64,000 nucleotides of DNA, from assembly GCA_963838495.1 (NCBI GenBank), contig CAWIRC010000004.1, positions 124,001-188,000 on the forward strand, written 5' to 3'. The notes beneath the pieces are model-generated. The model was not told the origin of the DNA. It saw only the letters and a list, made by a program, of their open reading frames with translations, and searched no databases. A program made the position numbers and the translations under genes. The DNA is from JBEKIK01 sp963838495. Lineage in GTDB: Bacteria > Planctomycetota > Planctomycetia > Pirellulales > Thermoguttaceae. Positions 1 through 10,056 of this stretch are shown here, piece by piece (the stretch's first letter is position 1; each line of letters begins with the position of its first letter).

Positions 1-564
1 CTGGATCACCCAGGCTCGATCTTCCTGTAAGTCCTGGCTATAGCCCGGCGGAATCGAATAGGCGGCGCCGTTGAGCAAATAGTTTAGCGTGACTCCGCTC
101 TTGGCCGGATTCACGATTTTAATCGGACCGCCGGAGAAATTTTCCAAAACCGGTTGTCCGGTGTAATAATAATTGTACCACCGGCCGCTATTCCACCAGG
201 ACCATCGGTTCCCTGGGCCCCAGAACCACCAGCGGCCATTATCCCAGCGATAGCGCCAGTCTTCGTGGCTTTCCTTGTTGTCGCCGGCAAAAGGGGGCTT
301 GTTGTTGGCATTATAAAGATGCTGCATTTGCATCGCACTGTTGCCGGATTTGCCCTGGTTATTGCCTGATCCGGGATTGATACCGGCATTGCCGGAAAAA
401 TTCTGGTTATTGCCCTGCTTTACGAAGTTCTGCTGCCCGCTGCTCTGCTGCCCAAACGATTGGCCTTTGCCTTTGTTTTCGCCCGGGTCTTTTCCCAATG
501 TTTGTGCCGTGCCAAAGGCAAGCAGGGCAAGCAATAATGCAACTGACATCGTGAAACATCTCAT
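1..564 (-). CDS. Secreted Trp/Tyr-rich protein, C-terminus cut by window edge
   Basis: The reading frame runs off the left edge, so only the first 188 codons are present. The ATG at 564 has a strong GGAGGG ribosome site just upstream. Residues 1-24 form a signal peptide. A Gln/Asn/Gly-rich low-complexity linker (about 25-85) follows, then an aromatic segment with the motif WRYRWDNGRWWFWGP and a Tyr run (NYYYTG). Secreted proteins with this WRYR..GRWW signature are familiar from planctomycetes, but no function is known to me. The last visible part (FSGGPIKIVNPAKSGVTLNY) looks like a small beta domain. The stop codon lies outside the window. Confidence 0.75.
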   Translation of the reverse strand, partial: MRCFTMSVALLLALLAFGTAQTLGKDPGENKGKGQSFGQQSSGQQNFVKQGNNQNFSGNAGINPGSGNNQGKSGNSAMQMQHLYNANNKPPFAGDNKESHEDWRYRWDNGRWWFWGPGNRWSWWNSGRWYNYYYTGQPVLENFSGGPIKIVNPAKSGVTLNYLLNGAAYSIPPGYSQDLQEDRAWVIQ

Positions 565-814
565 AAAACCCTCCTCTCATCTGAATCAGCAATTTGTAAA
601 AACGGCTTATGTTGCCCATCGGTACAACAGGACGCGCCGATGCGGTACAAAGACGTTAACTAAAAAATTTTATTCAGACGAGAAATGAAGACAAGTTTTA
701 TCCCCGGCGGCGAGAATTGTTGCAATAGATTTTTTGCAAAAAAGAGAATTTAGAAATTTAACGCATAGGGAATCCCCTCATGTCAACCTTGGCCGCCTGT
801 TGTATTATCCGGAG

Positions 815-1687
815 TTATTCTCCGTTAGCTCTCACTAGCAACCGATTATCGATATGCCCCACGCCGGGCTCGAGACTGAGGACATTTGCCAGGGTGTTTC
901 GATCGTTGGGCGTGCGAGCCGTACCCTGCAATAAAGCGACATTATCGCCCAAGTAAACGTTGATGCCCTTGCCCACGAGCATGCCCCTGGTGCGCGCTAT
1001 TGACGTTAGGCGATCGGACAATTCAGGCGAAAGGGAATATGGTTGCGGATTCGCGGATAAAACCGAGGCTGTATGGAACCTGCCTCGCTGCGGAGTGACA
1101 TTTGCAGTAGCCGCCGGCGCGGTGCCAGGATTAGCATTTTGCTGCTCGGCGCCGGGGCCGATCCCCGTTGTGTTTTGTTGAGCGCTTCCAGGCGTCGTAC
1201 CCGCCGGTACTGCGCCCGGAATTGCATTGACCGGCGCGAGGCCGGGATTTGCAGGATATGTTTGCCCGGCCGGCCCGACGACTGGCGTAATATTTGTTGT
1301 AGGGGCGAATCCGTTATCAATCATCCAGTTATTCATATCAGGCGTGATTGAGTAATTGGGAGCATAGCCGGTTGCCTGCGCTGAAAAGACAGAATAAGGA
1401 GTTGTAACCGGGTAGCCATTGAATTGGTTGTGATACGTTAGGAATCCACTGGGATTAAATTGGATATTATTGGCAAAGGCACTTGACATAACCAACGGTT
1501 GCCCGACTGCGCGAGGGCCAAATATGCCCGTCACTGGACTGCCTGCCACAAGCGGCCTGCCTATTTCGCGGGTGCCGAAAATGCCTTGCGTTATGGTGCC
1601 GTATTGAGTCCACTGGGCGGCCGTTATTTGAGGATGGCAAAGCGTCATTGCCACAACCGCCGTTAGTGAAATCGCAAAGGGTTTCAT
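815..1687 (-). CDS. Secreted protein with C-terminal BON-like domain
   Basis: About 290 residues from the ATG at 1687. This start is preferred because MKPFAISLTAVVAMTL begins a clean signal peptide; an in-frame ATG at 1723 would put twelve residues in front of it. The middle (about 115-200) is rich in Pro, Ala, Asn and Gly. The last 70 residues have the BON pattern: a helix (LSDRLTSIARTRGM), a strand (INVYLGDNVALLQGTA), then a helix and a strand (NTLANVLSLEPGVGHIDNRL). BON domains usually bind membranes or envelope components, so an envelope role is inferred. N-terminal repeats GIFGTREIGRPLV and GIFGPRAVGQPLV are visible. Confidence 0.7.
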   Translation of the reverse strand: MKPFAISLTAVVAMTLCHPQITAAQWTQYGTITQGIFGTREIGRPLVAGSPVTGIFGPRAVGQPLVMSSAFANNIQFNPSGFLTYHNQFNGYPVTTPYSVFSAQATGYAPNYSITPDMNNWMIDNGFAPTTNITPVVGPAGQTYPANPGLAPVNAIPGAVPAGTTPGSAQQNTTGIGPGAEQQNANPGTAPAATANVTPQRGRFHTASVLSANPQPYSLSPELSDRLTSIARTRGMLVGKGINVYLGDNVALLQGTARTPNDRNTLANVLSLEPGVGHIDNRLLVRANGE

Positions 1688-2238
1688 AGGAAGCTCACTT
1701 ATTAAAAAGGAGACTATTTTCATGTTGATTCATATGTTGAAGTGTATTTATGCCCAATTCCACTCCCCAATTGATTCTACGGCGCTAATGCAGTTGGACA
1801 ATTAGTCTAAATAAGCTGGTTCGTTTAAGCCCGACGTTATTCGCGTATTATTCGCATAGAAAAAGCAATAAAGGCGCTAGTTAGAATGATCTTTTCAGCC
1901 TGCATTGCAAATTCCCCATCTTCCCTATCCTCTTCTATTTTTCGTAAAGGCGTTAAACTCATTATTATCCTCAAACTTTACCCAATTTCCTGCCGACATT
2001 AATGACGCATCGGCACCGTCGAAGCCGGCGTATTCACTAGGAATTGAATCAACTTTGATTCTTGGAATACAGCAGTTACAGGAAAAAGGGATTAATGTTA
2101 CGGGGCCATTCTATAAGACCGATCAGTCAATCGACCTGGGAAATAAATCCGCTCGGTCACAGGCCGCCGCACGGCATCAACCGATTGCTTTCCCATTTCC
2201 GCGGCATAAAAAAACATCGCAGGCCAAGGCAAATAAGA
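1688..2238. other. Intergenic region, no supported gene
   Basis: About 550 bases between divergent genes. The frame of the downstream HAD gene is open upstream to 2062, but that extension is basic, low in complexity and unlike the family. I see no convincing RNA, repeat or terminator. Promoters for both flanking genes presumably lie here. Confidence 0.4.
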
Positions 2239-4308
2239 ATGACCATCCGCTCGCCGGCCAGGCTTCGCGAATTCATCTTGAATAACCTTGACCGGTTCGA
2301 TCTGATATCCTTCGACGTATTCGATACTTTGTTGGAGCGCCGCCTTGAGCCTCCCGATCTGGTCAAGGAGCAATCCGCGGCTTTCCTCTCGAAATATCTG
2401 CAATCTTTGGGCTTCCCCTTTCAGCCCGATGATGTCCTGACACGGCGTAACACGATTGAAACTCGGCTTCGCCGGCTGGCCGTGGGACAGGGCTTCGATG
2501 CCGAATACAGTTTCGCGGAATTGGCCGAGGAACTTGTCTCCGACTGTGCGGGAACCACTATATCGGCATGCCAAAAAGCTCAAATTGTCGATGCCTTCGT
2601 CGAGCAGGAATTACAGTTCGAGCGTCAGGTGCTGGCGCCGCAACTTGAATTGGCCGCCCTGTTCACCGCGCTTTTGCAAAAGAACAAGCGGGTTATTTTA
2701 TCCACCGACATGTACCTTTCCGCCGGCCAGATCCGCGATCTTTTGTCCGCGAACGGCTTGCCCGCCAGCGAAGTGCCGCTGTACGTATCCGGGGATTTGA
2801 AAGTTTGCAAGGGCACGGGCCGGCTGTTCCGGCACTGGATCGATTCGGAAGGCGTCGATCCGCGGCGCACCGTGCACGTCGGTGACAATGCCGAAAGCGA
2901 TTTTGCGGCGGCCTTGTCAGTCGGGCTGAATGCGATCCACTTCGCTCCGCCTGACTCCCGGGATCGCAAGCAGCGCCTGCTCAAGCTTCATCATATGGCG
3001 GCGGGCAACGACTTCTCCAAGGGCAAATTCGCGCTGGCGTTGTGCGAGGAGATCAGGCCCCATCTACTGCAAAACAATTTTTTCTTTCGTTACGGCAGCC
3101 AGTTTCTCGGCCCGGTCTTTGCAGTCGCCATGCACCGGCTGATCGAGCAGGTCCGCCAGTACGGCATACAGCAATTATTGTTTGCGGCCCGGGAAGGATT
3201 TATTTTCAAGAAGATTTACGATCAATTTTCGCAAGGCCTGCTTACCCACGAACAGCGGCCTGGCACGGTTTACGCTTACTTTTCCCGGCATTCGACGTCC
3301 CTGGCTTCTATCCAGCGGCTTTCGCCGCGCGAGGTGGAGTTGTGCGCGGAGAAGTCCAAACGCGGCGGGCTGGGCATGGTGTTGAGCACTTACGGCCTGC
3401 CGCAAGAACCGTTCGCCGCCATCGCGGCCGAGTACGGCATAGGACTGGACGAGCCGATTCGCAGGACCGACGAGCCGCGCCTGGTTAAATTTCTTTCGGA
3501 CAACCGCGTTCAAAGCGCGGTCGCCCCGCTTCAGCGCTCGGCCGCGGCAAAACTCGAAGCCTACCTTGCGCAGTGCGGATTCTGGGGGCGGAACCGCAAA
3601 GTCGGGCTCGTTAACGTGGGCTGGGAAGGTAGCATCCAGTTCAACCTTGTAAATGCCTTTGGCCAGCGCCAGGATTTCCCGCAACTATTCGGATTCTATT
3701 TAGGCCGGCGCAGAGGACTGCATCTCCTGGATTATTCTCCATCATTCGCCGAGGGCCTGCTTTACGACTACCGGAACTATTCGGTCAACGAGCGCCTGCC
3801 CATGGAATTCCTGGAAATCTACGAGGAGGCCGCCCGTGCCCCGCACGGCACCGCCTTGGGCTACCGCAGGGCCGACAACAATACCATCCGTCCGATTTTC
3901 AAACAATCCGGAAAGGCCGATCGGGATTGCGAAATCCGCGACAATCCCCAACTTGCGGTGTTGCAGCAGGGCATACTCGACTTTGCCGGGCGATACCTGG
4001 AAGTCATCCGCTCGACAGGGTACGGTTCCCAACAGATAAAGCCCTTTGTTCTTGCCACGGCCGCGCGTTTTGTGTGCCTACCTCGAAAAAAGGAGGTCCG
4101 CGGCATCATCCGGAACTTCGGTCATGCCGCAGACTTCAGCGCGGGCAACTCATTTGAACTAGGCGCCGGGCATTTCAATCCCCTGCGCTTGGGCGATTGG
4201 AAAAAACTCAAAAAAACCTTTTGGAGACAAGGAAGCATATCTCAGGCAAGCCGGGCTTTGGCCTGGCTGGCAACGGTTTGCAGAATGACCATGTTCGGGT
4301 CCTGGTGA
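2239..4308 (+). CDS. HAD-superfamily hydrolase, COG5610-like
   Basis: About 689 residues from the ATG at 2239, chosen because the recognisable protein starts at MTIRSPARLREFILNN; the frame is open back to 2062. HAD motif I is SFDVFDTLL near residue 25, motif II is LSTDMYLS near 155, and motif IV is HVGDNAESDFAAA near 215. The C-terminal 400 residues form a second region of unknown fold (FAAREGFIFKKIYDQF, NVGWEGSIQFNL). This arrangement fits predicted hydrolases found in surface-polysaccharide gene clusters. The glycosyltransferase 640 bp downstream supports a glycan role. The substrate is unknown. Confidence 0.75.
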   Translation: MTIRSPARLREFILNNLDRFDLISFDVFDTLLERRLEPPDLVKEQSAAFLSKYLQSLGFPFQPDDVLTRRNTIETRLRRLAVGQGFDAEYSFAELAEELVSDCAGTTISACQKAQIVDAFVEQELQFERQVLAPQLELAALFTALLQKNKRVILSTDMYLSAGQIRDLLSANGLPASEVPLYVSGDLKVCKGTGRLFRHWIDSEGVDPRRTVHVGDNAESDFAAALSVGLNAIHFAPPDSRDRKQRLLKLHHMAAGNDFSKGKFALALCEEIRPHLLQNNFFFRYGSQFLGPVFAVAMHRLIEQVRQYGIQQLLFAAREGFIFKKIYDQFSQGLLTHEQRPGTVYAYFSRHSTSLASIQRLSPREVELCAEKSKRGGLGMVLSTYGLPQEPFAAIAAEYGIGLDEPIRRTDEPRLVKFLSDNRVQSAVAPLQRSAAAKLEAYLAQCGFWGRNRKVGLVNVGWEGSIQFNLVNAFGQRQDFPQLFGFYLGRRRGLHLLDYSPSFAEGLLYDYRNYSVNERLPMEFLEIYEEAARAPHGTALGYRRADNNTIRPIFKQSGKADRDCEIRDNPQLAVLQQGILDFAGRYLEVIRSTGYGSQQIKPFVLATAARFVCLPRKKEVRGIIRNFGHAADFSAGNSFELGAGHFNPLRLGDWKKLKKTFWRQGSISQASRALAWLATVCRMTMFGSW

Positions 4309-4318
4309 GCGATTAGAT

Positions 4319-4909
4319 ATGATGGAATTTATAACAAAAACGGTCGAGCGCCAGCAAGTGCGGGCGATGCCCAACGCCCCCGCGGCGGCCAGGGCCGTAA
4401 TGTACTTGAGCGGGCTGGATCAATGGGATTTTCAGGCCCGGGAAGGCAATTTCCCGGAATCGCAAGTTATGTTTTTTCGCCGGCTCCGCCTTGAACTGGA
4501 AGCAACGCTTGAACGCTTTGAAAGGTCCGCGGCCGGATGGAACGAGAGCGTCAACGACTTTGAATCCTACATCGAATTGGACTGGCTCTGCAACCAATGC
4601 GAATACTGGATGGGACCGGCCGACCGCGTGGAACTGTCGCGGATAAATCAGAAATTCGCCGAGATGGATTGCCGTGCCGTGGCCATGACGTCTTGGGAAT
4701 TTATGGCGGTCAGAACACTTGCCCGGGTAACGAGTCTCCTAGTTCGGGCAAAACGAAATCCTTTGGTTCTGTGGCCTCGCCCGCTGCGGATATGTCGATG
4801 GGCAATAAGAAAATCAAAGGAAGTTTTCACGGCGAAGATGTTTGACTTAAGGCACGCAAGGCGCCGTTTCAAGATTTGGCTGAAAATGGTGTTGCTGCGG
4901 TTCGATTAG
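4319..4909 (+). CDS. Hypothetical protein in glycan cluster
   Basis: 196 residues, beginning 10 bp after the HAD gene and ending 38 bp before the glycosyltransferase, so probably cotranscribed with both. I do not recognise the family. Visible features are a helical, acidic N-terminal half (LRLELEATLERFERSAAGWN) with a CNQCEYW motif near residue 92, and a very basic C-terminus rich in Arg and Trp. There is no signal peptide. Codon use resembles its neighbours. The small gaps on both sides are the best argument that it is real. Confidence 0.6.
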   Translation: MMEFITKTVERQQVRAMPNAPAAARAVMYLSGLDQWDFQAREGNFPESQVMFFRRLRLELEATLERFERSAAGWNESVNDFESYIELDWLCNQCEYWMGPADRVELSRINQKFAEMDCRAVAMTSWEFMAVRTLARVTSLLVRAKRNPLVLWPRPLRICRWAIRKSKEVFTAKMFDLRHARRRFKIWLKMVLLRFD

Positions 4910-4947
4910 GAAGATTCGAAGTAGAGGGTTAATATGGAGGGGATATT

Positions 4948-6291
4948 TTGAAATCTTTACGGCCAAAAGTGCTTTTTATTTCGCATTCGCCGCATTTCGG
5001 CGGCGCAGAGCGATGCTTGTATTACTTATTGAAAGGGCTCGACCGGGAAAAATTCGATCTTACGGTCATGCTGCCCCCAAGACCGCTCATCCATCGCTTG
5101 CATCAGCGAAACCTGCGCAAACTCATGGAAGAACTCGATATCCCCGCGCATTTGTCCGCTATCCGCTGGTGGGTTGGGCGCTGGCCGCGATATCGCGCCT
5201 TCGCCGAAGGGTTGGCCGAAAGGGTGGCCAAAATCGTGCAGATCATGCGCAAAGAACGTTTTGACCTGGTTTTGAGCAACACTTGCGCATTTGTCGAGGG
5301 CGCATTAGCATCGCGATATTGCGGCATTCCGCACCTGTGGTACGTGCACGAAATGCTCGCCGACGATCCGGTGCTCCGCTCATTTATGCCGCTGGAACGC
5401 CTTTATGGAGTTATGGATGACTTGTCGGCCGGCATAGTTACGGTCTCCCATGCCGTAAAAAGGCAGTTCGATCCTTATGCAAATCAAGAGAAATTGCACG
5501 TCGTGCACACAGGATTGCCTGAGATCAAGCCTGTTTCGATGGATCAACCAAAGAAAATCGTATTTGATCTTCCTCCGCATATTCCAGTCGTTACTTTCGT
5601 GGGAATTTTATCGGAGCGCAAGGGCGTTCTCGATTTCGTGGAGAGCGCGCCGCTCGTGTTAAAAAGGTTTCCAAAGGCGATATTCGCGCTGGCCGGCCCC
5701 GATGGCGGAAAAGGGCGCGAGGCGCTCGCCAAGATCAAAAAACACGGGATCCGCGATTCGTTCCGCATCCTGGGCAATCGAAACGACGTGCCCAGCGTTT
5801 TATCGGCATCGGACATGCTGGTTATGCCTTCGCTTGCCGATCCCTTGCCGCTGGCGGTGTTGGAGGCCATGGCCGCCGGCATCCCGGTCGTCGCCACCCG
5901 AAGCGGCGGTTGCGAGGAACTGATCGAGGACGGCGTGACGGGCCGGCTTGTGCCCGTGAATAATCCCGCCGCATTGGCCGGAGCGATCGGCGAACTTATC
6001 GAGTCTCCGTCGAAGCGGGTGCAGATGGGGCTAAGCGCCAGCCGCCGCTTTAACGATCATTTCAATTACGCCCGTTATATTTCTAGTTTTGAGGATATTC
6101 TGGCCCGAACTTGCGAAAACACTCGCAAAAAAACCGACAATACCGATAATATAACTTCAGTCGATAATCTGGTGATCCAACTCCGCGACTCGGCCGCCGC
6201 GCAAGCCCGGCTAATGTCCACACAGGCTGCCGGATTGAAAAAATTCACCAACAATCTCGAGGCCTCGATCCGCTGCTGGTCGCTGATGTAA
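4948..6291 (+). CDS. Glycosyltransferase family 4 protein
   Basis: 447 residues from a TTG start at 4948 with a well-placed GGAGGGG ribosome site. The N-terminal Rossmann domain has the donor/acceptor motif FGGAERCLYYLL near residue 17, typical of GT4. The C-terminal domain has GILSERKGVLDF, LAGPDGGKGREAL, and the E-x7-E nucleotide-sugar region ADPLPLAVLEAMAAGIPVVA followed by GCEELIEDGVTG. The family transfers sugars with retention of configuration, usually to lipid-linked or surface glycans in the cytoplasm. The last 55 residues beyond the GT4 fold are a low-complexity helical tail. It ends the HAD-unknown-GT4 cluster. Confidence 0.88.
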   Translation: MKSLRPKVLFISHSPHFGGAERCLYYLLKGLDREKFDLTVMLPPRPLIHRLHQRNLRKLMEELDIPAHLSAIRWWVGRWPRYRAFAEGLAERVAKIVQIMRKERFDLVLSNTCAFVEGALASRYCGIPHLWYVHEMLADDPVLRSFMPLERLYGVMDDLSAGIVTVSHAVKRQFDPYANQEKLHVVHTGLPEIKPVSMDQPKKIVFDLPPHIPVVTFVGILSERKGVLDFVESAPLVLKRFPKAIFALAGPDGGKGREALAKIKKHGIRDSFRILGNRNDVPSVLSASDMLVMPSLADPLPLAVLEAMAAGIPVVATRSGGCEELIEDGVTGRLVPVNNPAALAGAIGELIESPSKRVQMGLSASRRFNDHFNYARYISSFEDILARTCENTRKKTDNTDNITSVDNLVIQLRDSAAAQARLMSTQAAGLKKFTNNLEASIRCWSLM

Positions 6292-6323
6292 AGCTTATTC
6301 CCCGCCTTGTCGGCTGGACGTTG

Positions 6324-7468
6324 TCATTTTGCCGCCCCCGCCTCCTCCGCCTCGGCCTGTAATTCTTGAAGTGCCCGCGTAACCGTCGGGCTCAGTATCT
6401 TGGCCGGGGCCTTGCGCTCCGGGGCGGGCTCGTCCAAGGGAATGCCGTCCAGGGGTGGCTCGAGCCGCGACAGGTCCAGCCCAAAACGCTTCAGCACCGT
6501 CGGCGCCAGGTCTTCCCGCGCCCATTGCGACAGACTTTCTTGTCGTTTGTAGCCAAGAAAACATAGGGAGCGTAATGGTGGCTCTTTTTCCCGACGTCAA
6601 AACCATGATCGGCGGTTACATAAACCAGAGTTTTGTCATAAATATCTAAATCCTTCAGCTTGTTAACGATCTTGCCGGTCCAAAGATCGTCCGATTTTAT
6701 GCCGTCCGAATATTCCTGCGAGTTTTCGCCGAATTTATGGCCGTTTTTATCCGGTTGAATAAAATGGACGAAAATAAAGAAACGCTTGTCCTTGCACTTT
6801 TCTAACTGATCAATGGTCGCCGCCCCCACTTTCTCATTCAGAATCAGGCCGTTGACAAACAAATCAATGCAATCTTTGGCGTTAAGGTACGGGCCGCCCC
6901 GCATCTGGACATATTTCTCGCCATTTTCCTCGACGATCACGCCGCCTTGCAGTTCGTCCGGGCCGGGCTTGTTTTCATCGAGTTTCTTTTTTTGGATTTG
7001 TATTTCCCGCCACTCGTCATAGGGAATTTTGAACGGGCGATCCTCGCTGAGATAATAACTCGTTTTGGCGATGATCGCCACGGTTTGGATGTTACGCGGA
7101 CTGAAGAATTTTTTCAGCCGCTCAAAGATCGTATAACCGCGCGGGATGGACTGGTAAATCTTGTCCGTGCGAACGCCTATTGTATCAGGCATGTACCCGG
7201 TGAGAATTTGTGCGAAACCGGGCGCTGTCTCGGTCGCCCCGGTGATAATGTCGATGTCAACCAGGGTCCCGTCCTTGATGAGGGCCGCCAGGTTGGGCAA
7301 ATCGCCGTCGGCCAGCAGACGCTTGACGTTGTCTCGCGCTGCCCCGTCCCAGCCCATAACAACGATTCCCTGCGGGACCTCCGCCTCGCAAGAGGCGATC
7401 GAGAGCGCCAACAATACTGACAAGGCCGCCATGCATCGAACGACCGACTGCAAATTTCGCCAACGCAT
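6324..7468 (-). CDS. Secreted alkaline phosphatase superfamily / phosphodiesterase, frameshifted
   Basis: One uninterrupted frame covers residues 1-315 and stops early. Adding a single base near 6535-6545 restores a 381-residue protein ending in SRLEPPLDGIPLDEP, a normal end for this superfamily. Residues 1-29 are a signal peptide with a possible lipobox (SIASC). Metal and active-site regions are visible: VVMGWDGAARDNVKRLL, the TGATETAPGFAQILTG nucleophile segment, FIFVHFIQPDKNGHKFG and YVTADHGFD. Such enzymes hydrolyse phosphate mono- or diesters outside the cytoplasm; the substrate is not evident. The frameshift is either real decay or a sequence error. Confidence 0.8.
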
Positions 7469-7637
7469 AGATATTCCTGGAAAAAATACCCGGAATTCAA
7501 CTTTGAGACCGCATCATGAAAGGTATTATAAACTATCCGCGCGGCAGGGGGTATTGGCCGATGTGAATCCTTTGCAGGTCGCTGCTGCGAGACATTAAAA
7601 AAATACGCAGCGATCATTCAATCTAGGGCCGGCAGCG

Positions 7638-8930
7638 TCACTTAGCGCTATCCGGATAGCCAATCGGCAAAAAGAAGTGCGGCCGGGGCACGCTCGTCTT
7701 CTTGGACTGATTCGCTGATTTTTTAGAAAAGACGATTCCTTCGATCTCCACCAGCAGTTCCCGGCGGCAGATGTCGGCCGTCGTAAAAATTGTGGGAATA
7801 TCGCCCATTCTTTTTTGACATATCTCCCGCACTATGCCGTAATCCTCTTGCCGCTTGACGTATACCCTGGCCGTGCCAAAGTCCCGCAAAGAGGCGCCCA
7901 GTCCGGGCAAACCGTGATTGTGGAGATTATCCTCTGATATCAAGGTTTCTATATTGGCCAGGGTTTCATGAGTCTGCGCACTCACGTCTCCTATGTGCCG
8001 GGTTTCTGCGTCCTTGATGCTGGCCGTTCCGGAAACGAAAATCATTGCCGACTCTCCGCAAGACAACGCCATTGCCCGCGAGAATTTCGGACTTCCCAGG
8101 CCATGCCCAGCCCCATATTTATACGCCGCGGTTTGACGGGGATTTTCCAATGGCACGGTAAAGATGTCGTTTCGCTCGGTAGTCAACGCGATGGCGCAGG
8201 CCGTCAAATCCCGCCCTTCCGCCCCAATGCACGTGCTCGCCGGATAAATCGGCCGCTCATGATTTTTTGGAACGCGATGAGCTAGAAATTGAATGGGCTC
8301 ATAAAAATCCTCCCGGGCGCGATTGAATTCTTTGTAGCGCGGCGTGAAACATTCGTTGGCAATGATCCCACCCAGATAGAACCATGTGCGAATGATTTGG
8401 TCAACTCGAGCACCGGTTTCGCCCAATAGCGATCTGATCCGGTCCAATGCATGGGCGGAGTCAATGTATGCACTATCGGCCCGCGGGGATGCCATAAGCG
8501 GCGTGCAATAGGTCCAAGCCATGCCGCCGTGGCGCACGACGGCCAGTTGTTCGCTTATGTGCTCGATCTCCAAGTCCGCGTTGATCGGCCTAATCCCGAA
8601 GGCCTGGATCGACAACATGTTCCCGCTGCAAGGAGGCTGGGGAATATAACTTGTGGCGGGCAACCGCCGGCCGTAAAAATCGTGCATCAGCCGACGGCAT
8701 TGGCCGATTCTCTCCCGGCCGTCGAACGAACACCGCTTGATGAACTATTGATGCCCGCCCCGCGTCCTGGAACACATCCGCGATTGTTCGCAGGGCGTCT
8801 TCGGCCTGTTGGCTGAACGTCGATCCGCGCCGGGCTCGGCAACCGCGTGGATGTGGCAGACATCGGCGAAATTCACGGCAGAAAAGCCGATTAATTCACG
8901 ACATTCCTCGCCGATTGTGCACATGATCAT
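7638..8930 (-). CDS. Three-module RidA/YjgF-like protein, two compensating frameshifts
   Basis: The longest open frame starts at 8687, but the frame at 8930-8820 and a shifted stretch at about 8820-8715 join it into a 430-residue protein. The shifted stretch reads FSQQAEDALRTIADVF, then VHQAVFVR, a typical RidA helix-strand pair. Two compensating indels, near 8815-8825 and 8710-8722, explain the break. Three RidA-like modules follow each other: about 1-130, 150-290 (ALDRIRSLLGETGARVDQII) and 300-420 (TLANIETLISEDN). Multi-module proteins of this fold include chorismatase-like enzymes, but I see no residues that fix an activity. It sits 32 bp behind the 2OG oxygenase gene, so an operon is likely. 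Confidence 0.7.
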
Positions 8931-8962
8931 GCTGATTTACTCCCGGCGACTCTGGGCAGATG

Positions 8963-9706
8963 CTACGCGGCCTTGGCTTTTATCGAATAGCCGTCGGGAT
9001 CCTTGCCGCGCAGCCGGCGGAACAGGACCTGCCAAGTCGGCAAATTGACCGTAATGATAAACAGTTTCCGCAACTGCCCCGGCGGCGCTTGCAAGGGCAG
9101 CACCCCATGCCAGGAATGCGCCGTGCGTTTGAAAAGCAGGCTGGCGTTTTCGCGCGGATCGAACGAAGCGGCCGTGCGAAGCTCCTCGAAGCTCGGCCCG
9201 GAATGCGTCTTGCAACGGCCCTCGTCGTCGAGGATGAGAATATTGCCGCCCCAGTTGTCCGCCCAATCGTCCTTGGTGTTGAAGTAAAAGATGTGCGTGG
9301 CGAGTTTGCGGGCGGCGTCGCAGTGGGGCGTCACGCAGCACCCTTGCCAGGCATAATACCATTCCATGGTGAAGATCAACTGCTTGCGCCGCGACAGGCC
9401 GAACATCCGCCGCAAAAAATCGTCGTACGATTTTCCGTGAAGCTCGTCGATGAACTCCCGCCAGGGATCGGCCACTTCGACGCCCGGCCGATAATGCAAG
9501 ATGCATCTGTCATGGCTGCCCTGCCCATAGGCCCGCGTGTGTCCGATCTTGGTGGTAAATGTAGAAACATCGGGCAGGGTTTCGCGGAGTCGTTGAAAAC
9601 CTTGCGGAGTTAACGTGTTTTGGATGTTGACATAAGGATAGGGGCGTTGGTTCTGAAAGGTTTCGGCCGATATTACCTCGATACTTTTGAGATTTAAATA
9701 TTCCAT
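8963..9706 (-). CDS. 2-oxoglutarate/Fe(II)-dependent oxygenase
   Basis: 247 residues. The HxD iron motif is in TPHCDAARKLATHIFYFN near residue 137, the distal His in LFKRTAHSWHGV near 205, and the 2OG-binding Arg in RKLFIITVNL near 225. The spacing fits prolyl-4-hydroxylase-like oxygenases that act on small molecules or surface glycans. There is no signal peptide, so it acts in the cytoplasm. It is the first gene of a likely operon with the RidA-like gene, which suggests they modify the same metabolite (inference). Confidence 0.8.
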   Translation of the reverse strand: MEYLNLKSIEVISAETFQNQRPYPYVNIQNTLTPQGFQRLRETLPDVSTFTTKIGHTRAYGQGSHDRCILHYRPGVEVADPWREFIDELHGKSYDDFLRRMFGLSRRKQLIFTMEWYYAWQGCCVTPHCDAARKLATHIFYFNTKDDWADNWGGNILILDDEGRCKTHSGPSFEELRTAASFDPRENASLLFKRTAHSWHGVLPLQAPPGQLRKLFIITVNLPTWQVLFRRLRGKDPDGYSIKAKAA

Positions 9707-10056
9707 GATTCGAACCTTTTATTAATTTGGATAAATCTATAAGCCCCAAATTAATAGAGCCCCCACAGAATAAAATCAATAATAAGGAGGGCTTATACAC
9801 AAAATCAGACGTCGGCACAATAGCAATTTTTCCGGCTAAGTTGGTGGGAAATAAGAAGTTGGGAGGAGTTTTGAAGATTTCGCAAATGGCCAAAAACCGG
9901 AAATGCCGACTACATCATCACCAGCGATGACGATCTACTGACGTTAAAGCATTTCGGTCGCCGCCGCATCGTCACCTTTCGGTAATTCTGGTCACTGCTG
10001 TTACGGCGATAAGGAAGACTTATAAAGCAGGAAAGCAATCTTAGCTCTTTTGCCCC
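9707..10056. other. Intergenic region with a toxin-gene scrap
   Basis: About 350 bases. It holds an AT-rich stretch upstream of the oxygenase gene and a PIN-domain remnant listed separately. No intact gene is visible. Confidence 0.4.
9879..9985 (+). pseudogene. Remnant of PIN-domain toxin, C-terminal end
   Basis: A frame of about 35 codons without a start ends in NADYIITSDDDLLTLKHF followed by RRRIVTFR and a stop. This matches the usual end of PIN-domain VapC-like toxins (AxYIVTxDxDLLxLxxF, then RIVTPxxF). The Asp cluster would be part of the nuclease site. The upstream part of the gene is missing and the frame is blocked, so this is a relic. Confidence 0.55.

Noticed and set aside
2062..2238. 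Upstream extension of the HAD gene
   Set aside because: Basic, non-conserved and without a ribosome site; the ATG at 2239 is at the start of recognisable sequence.
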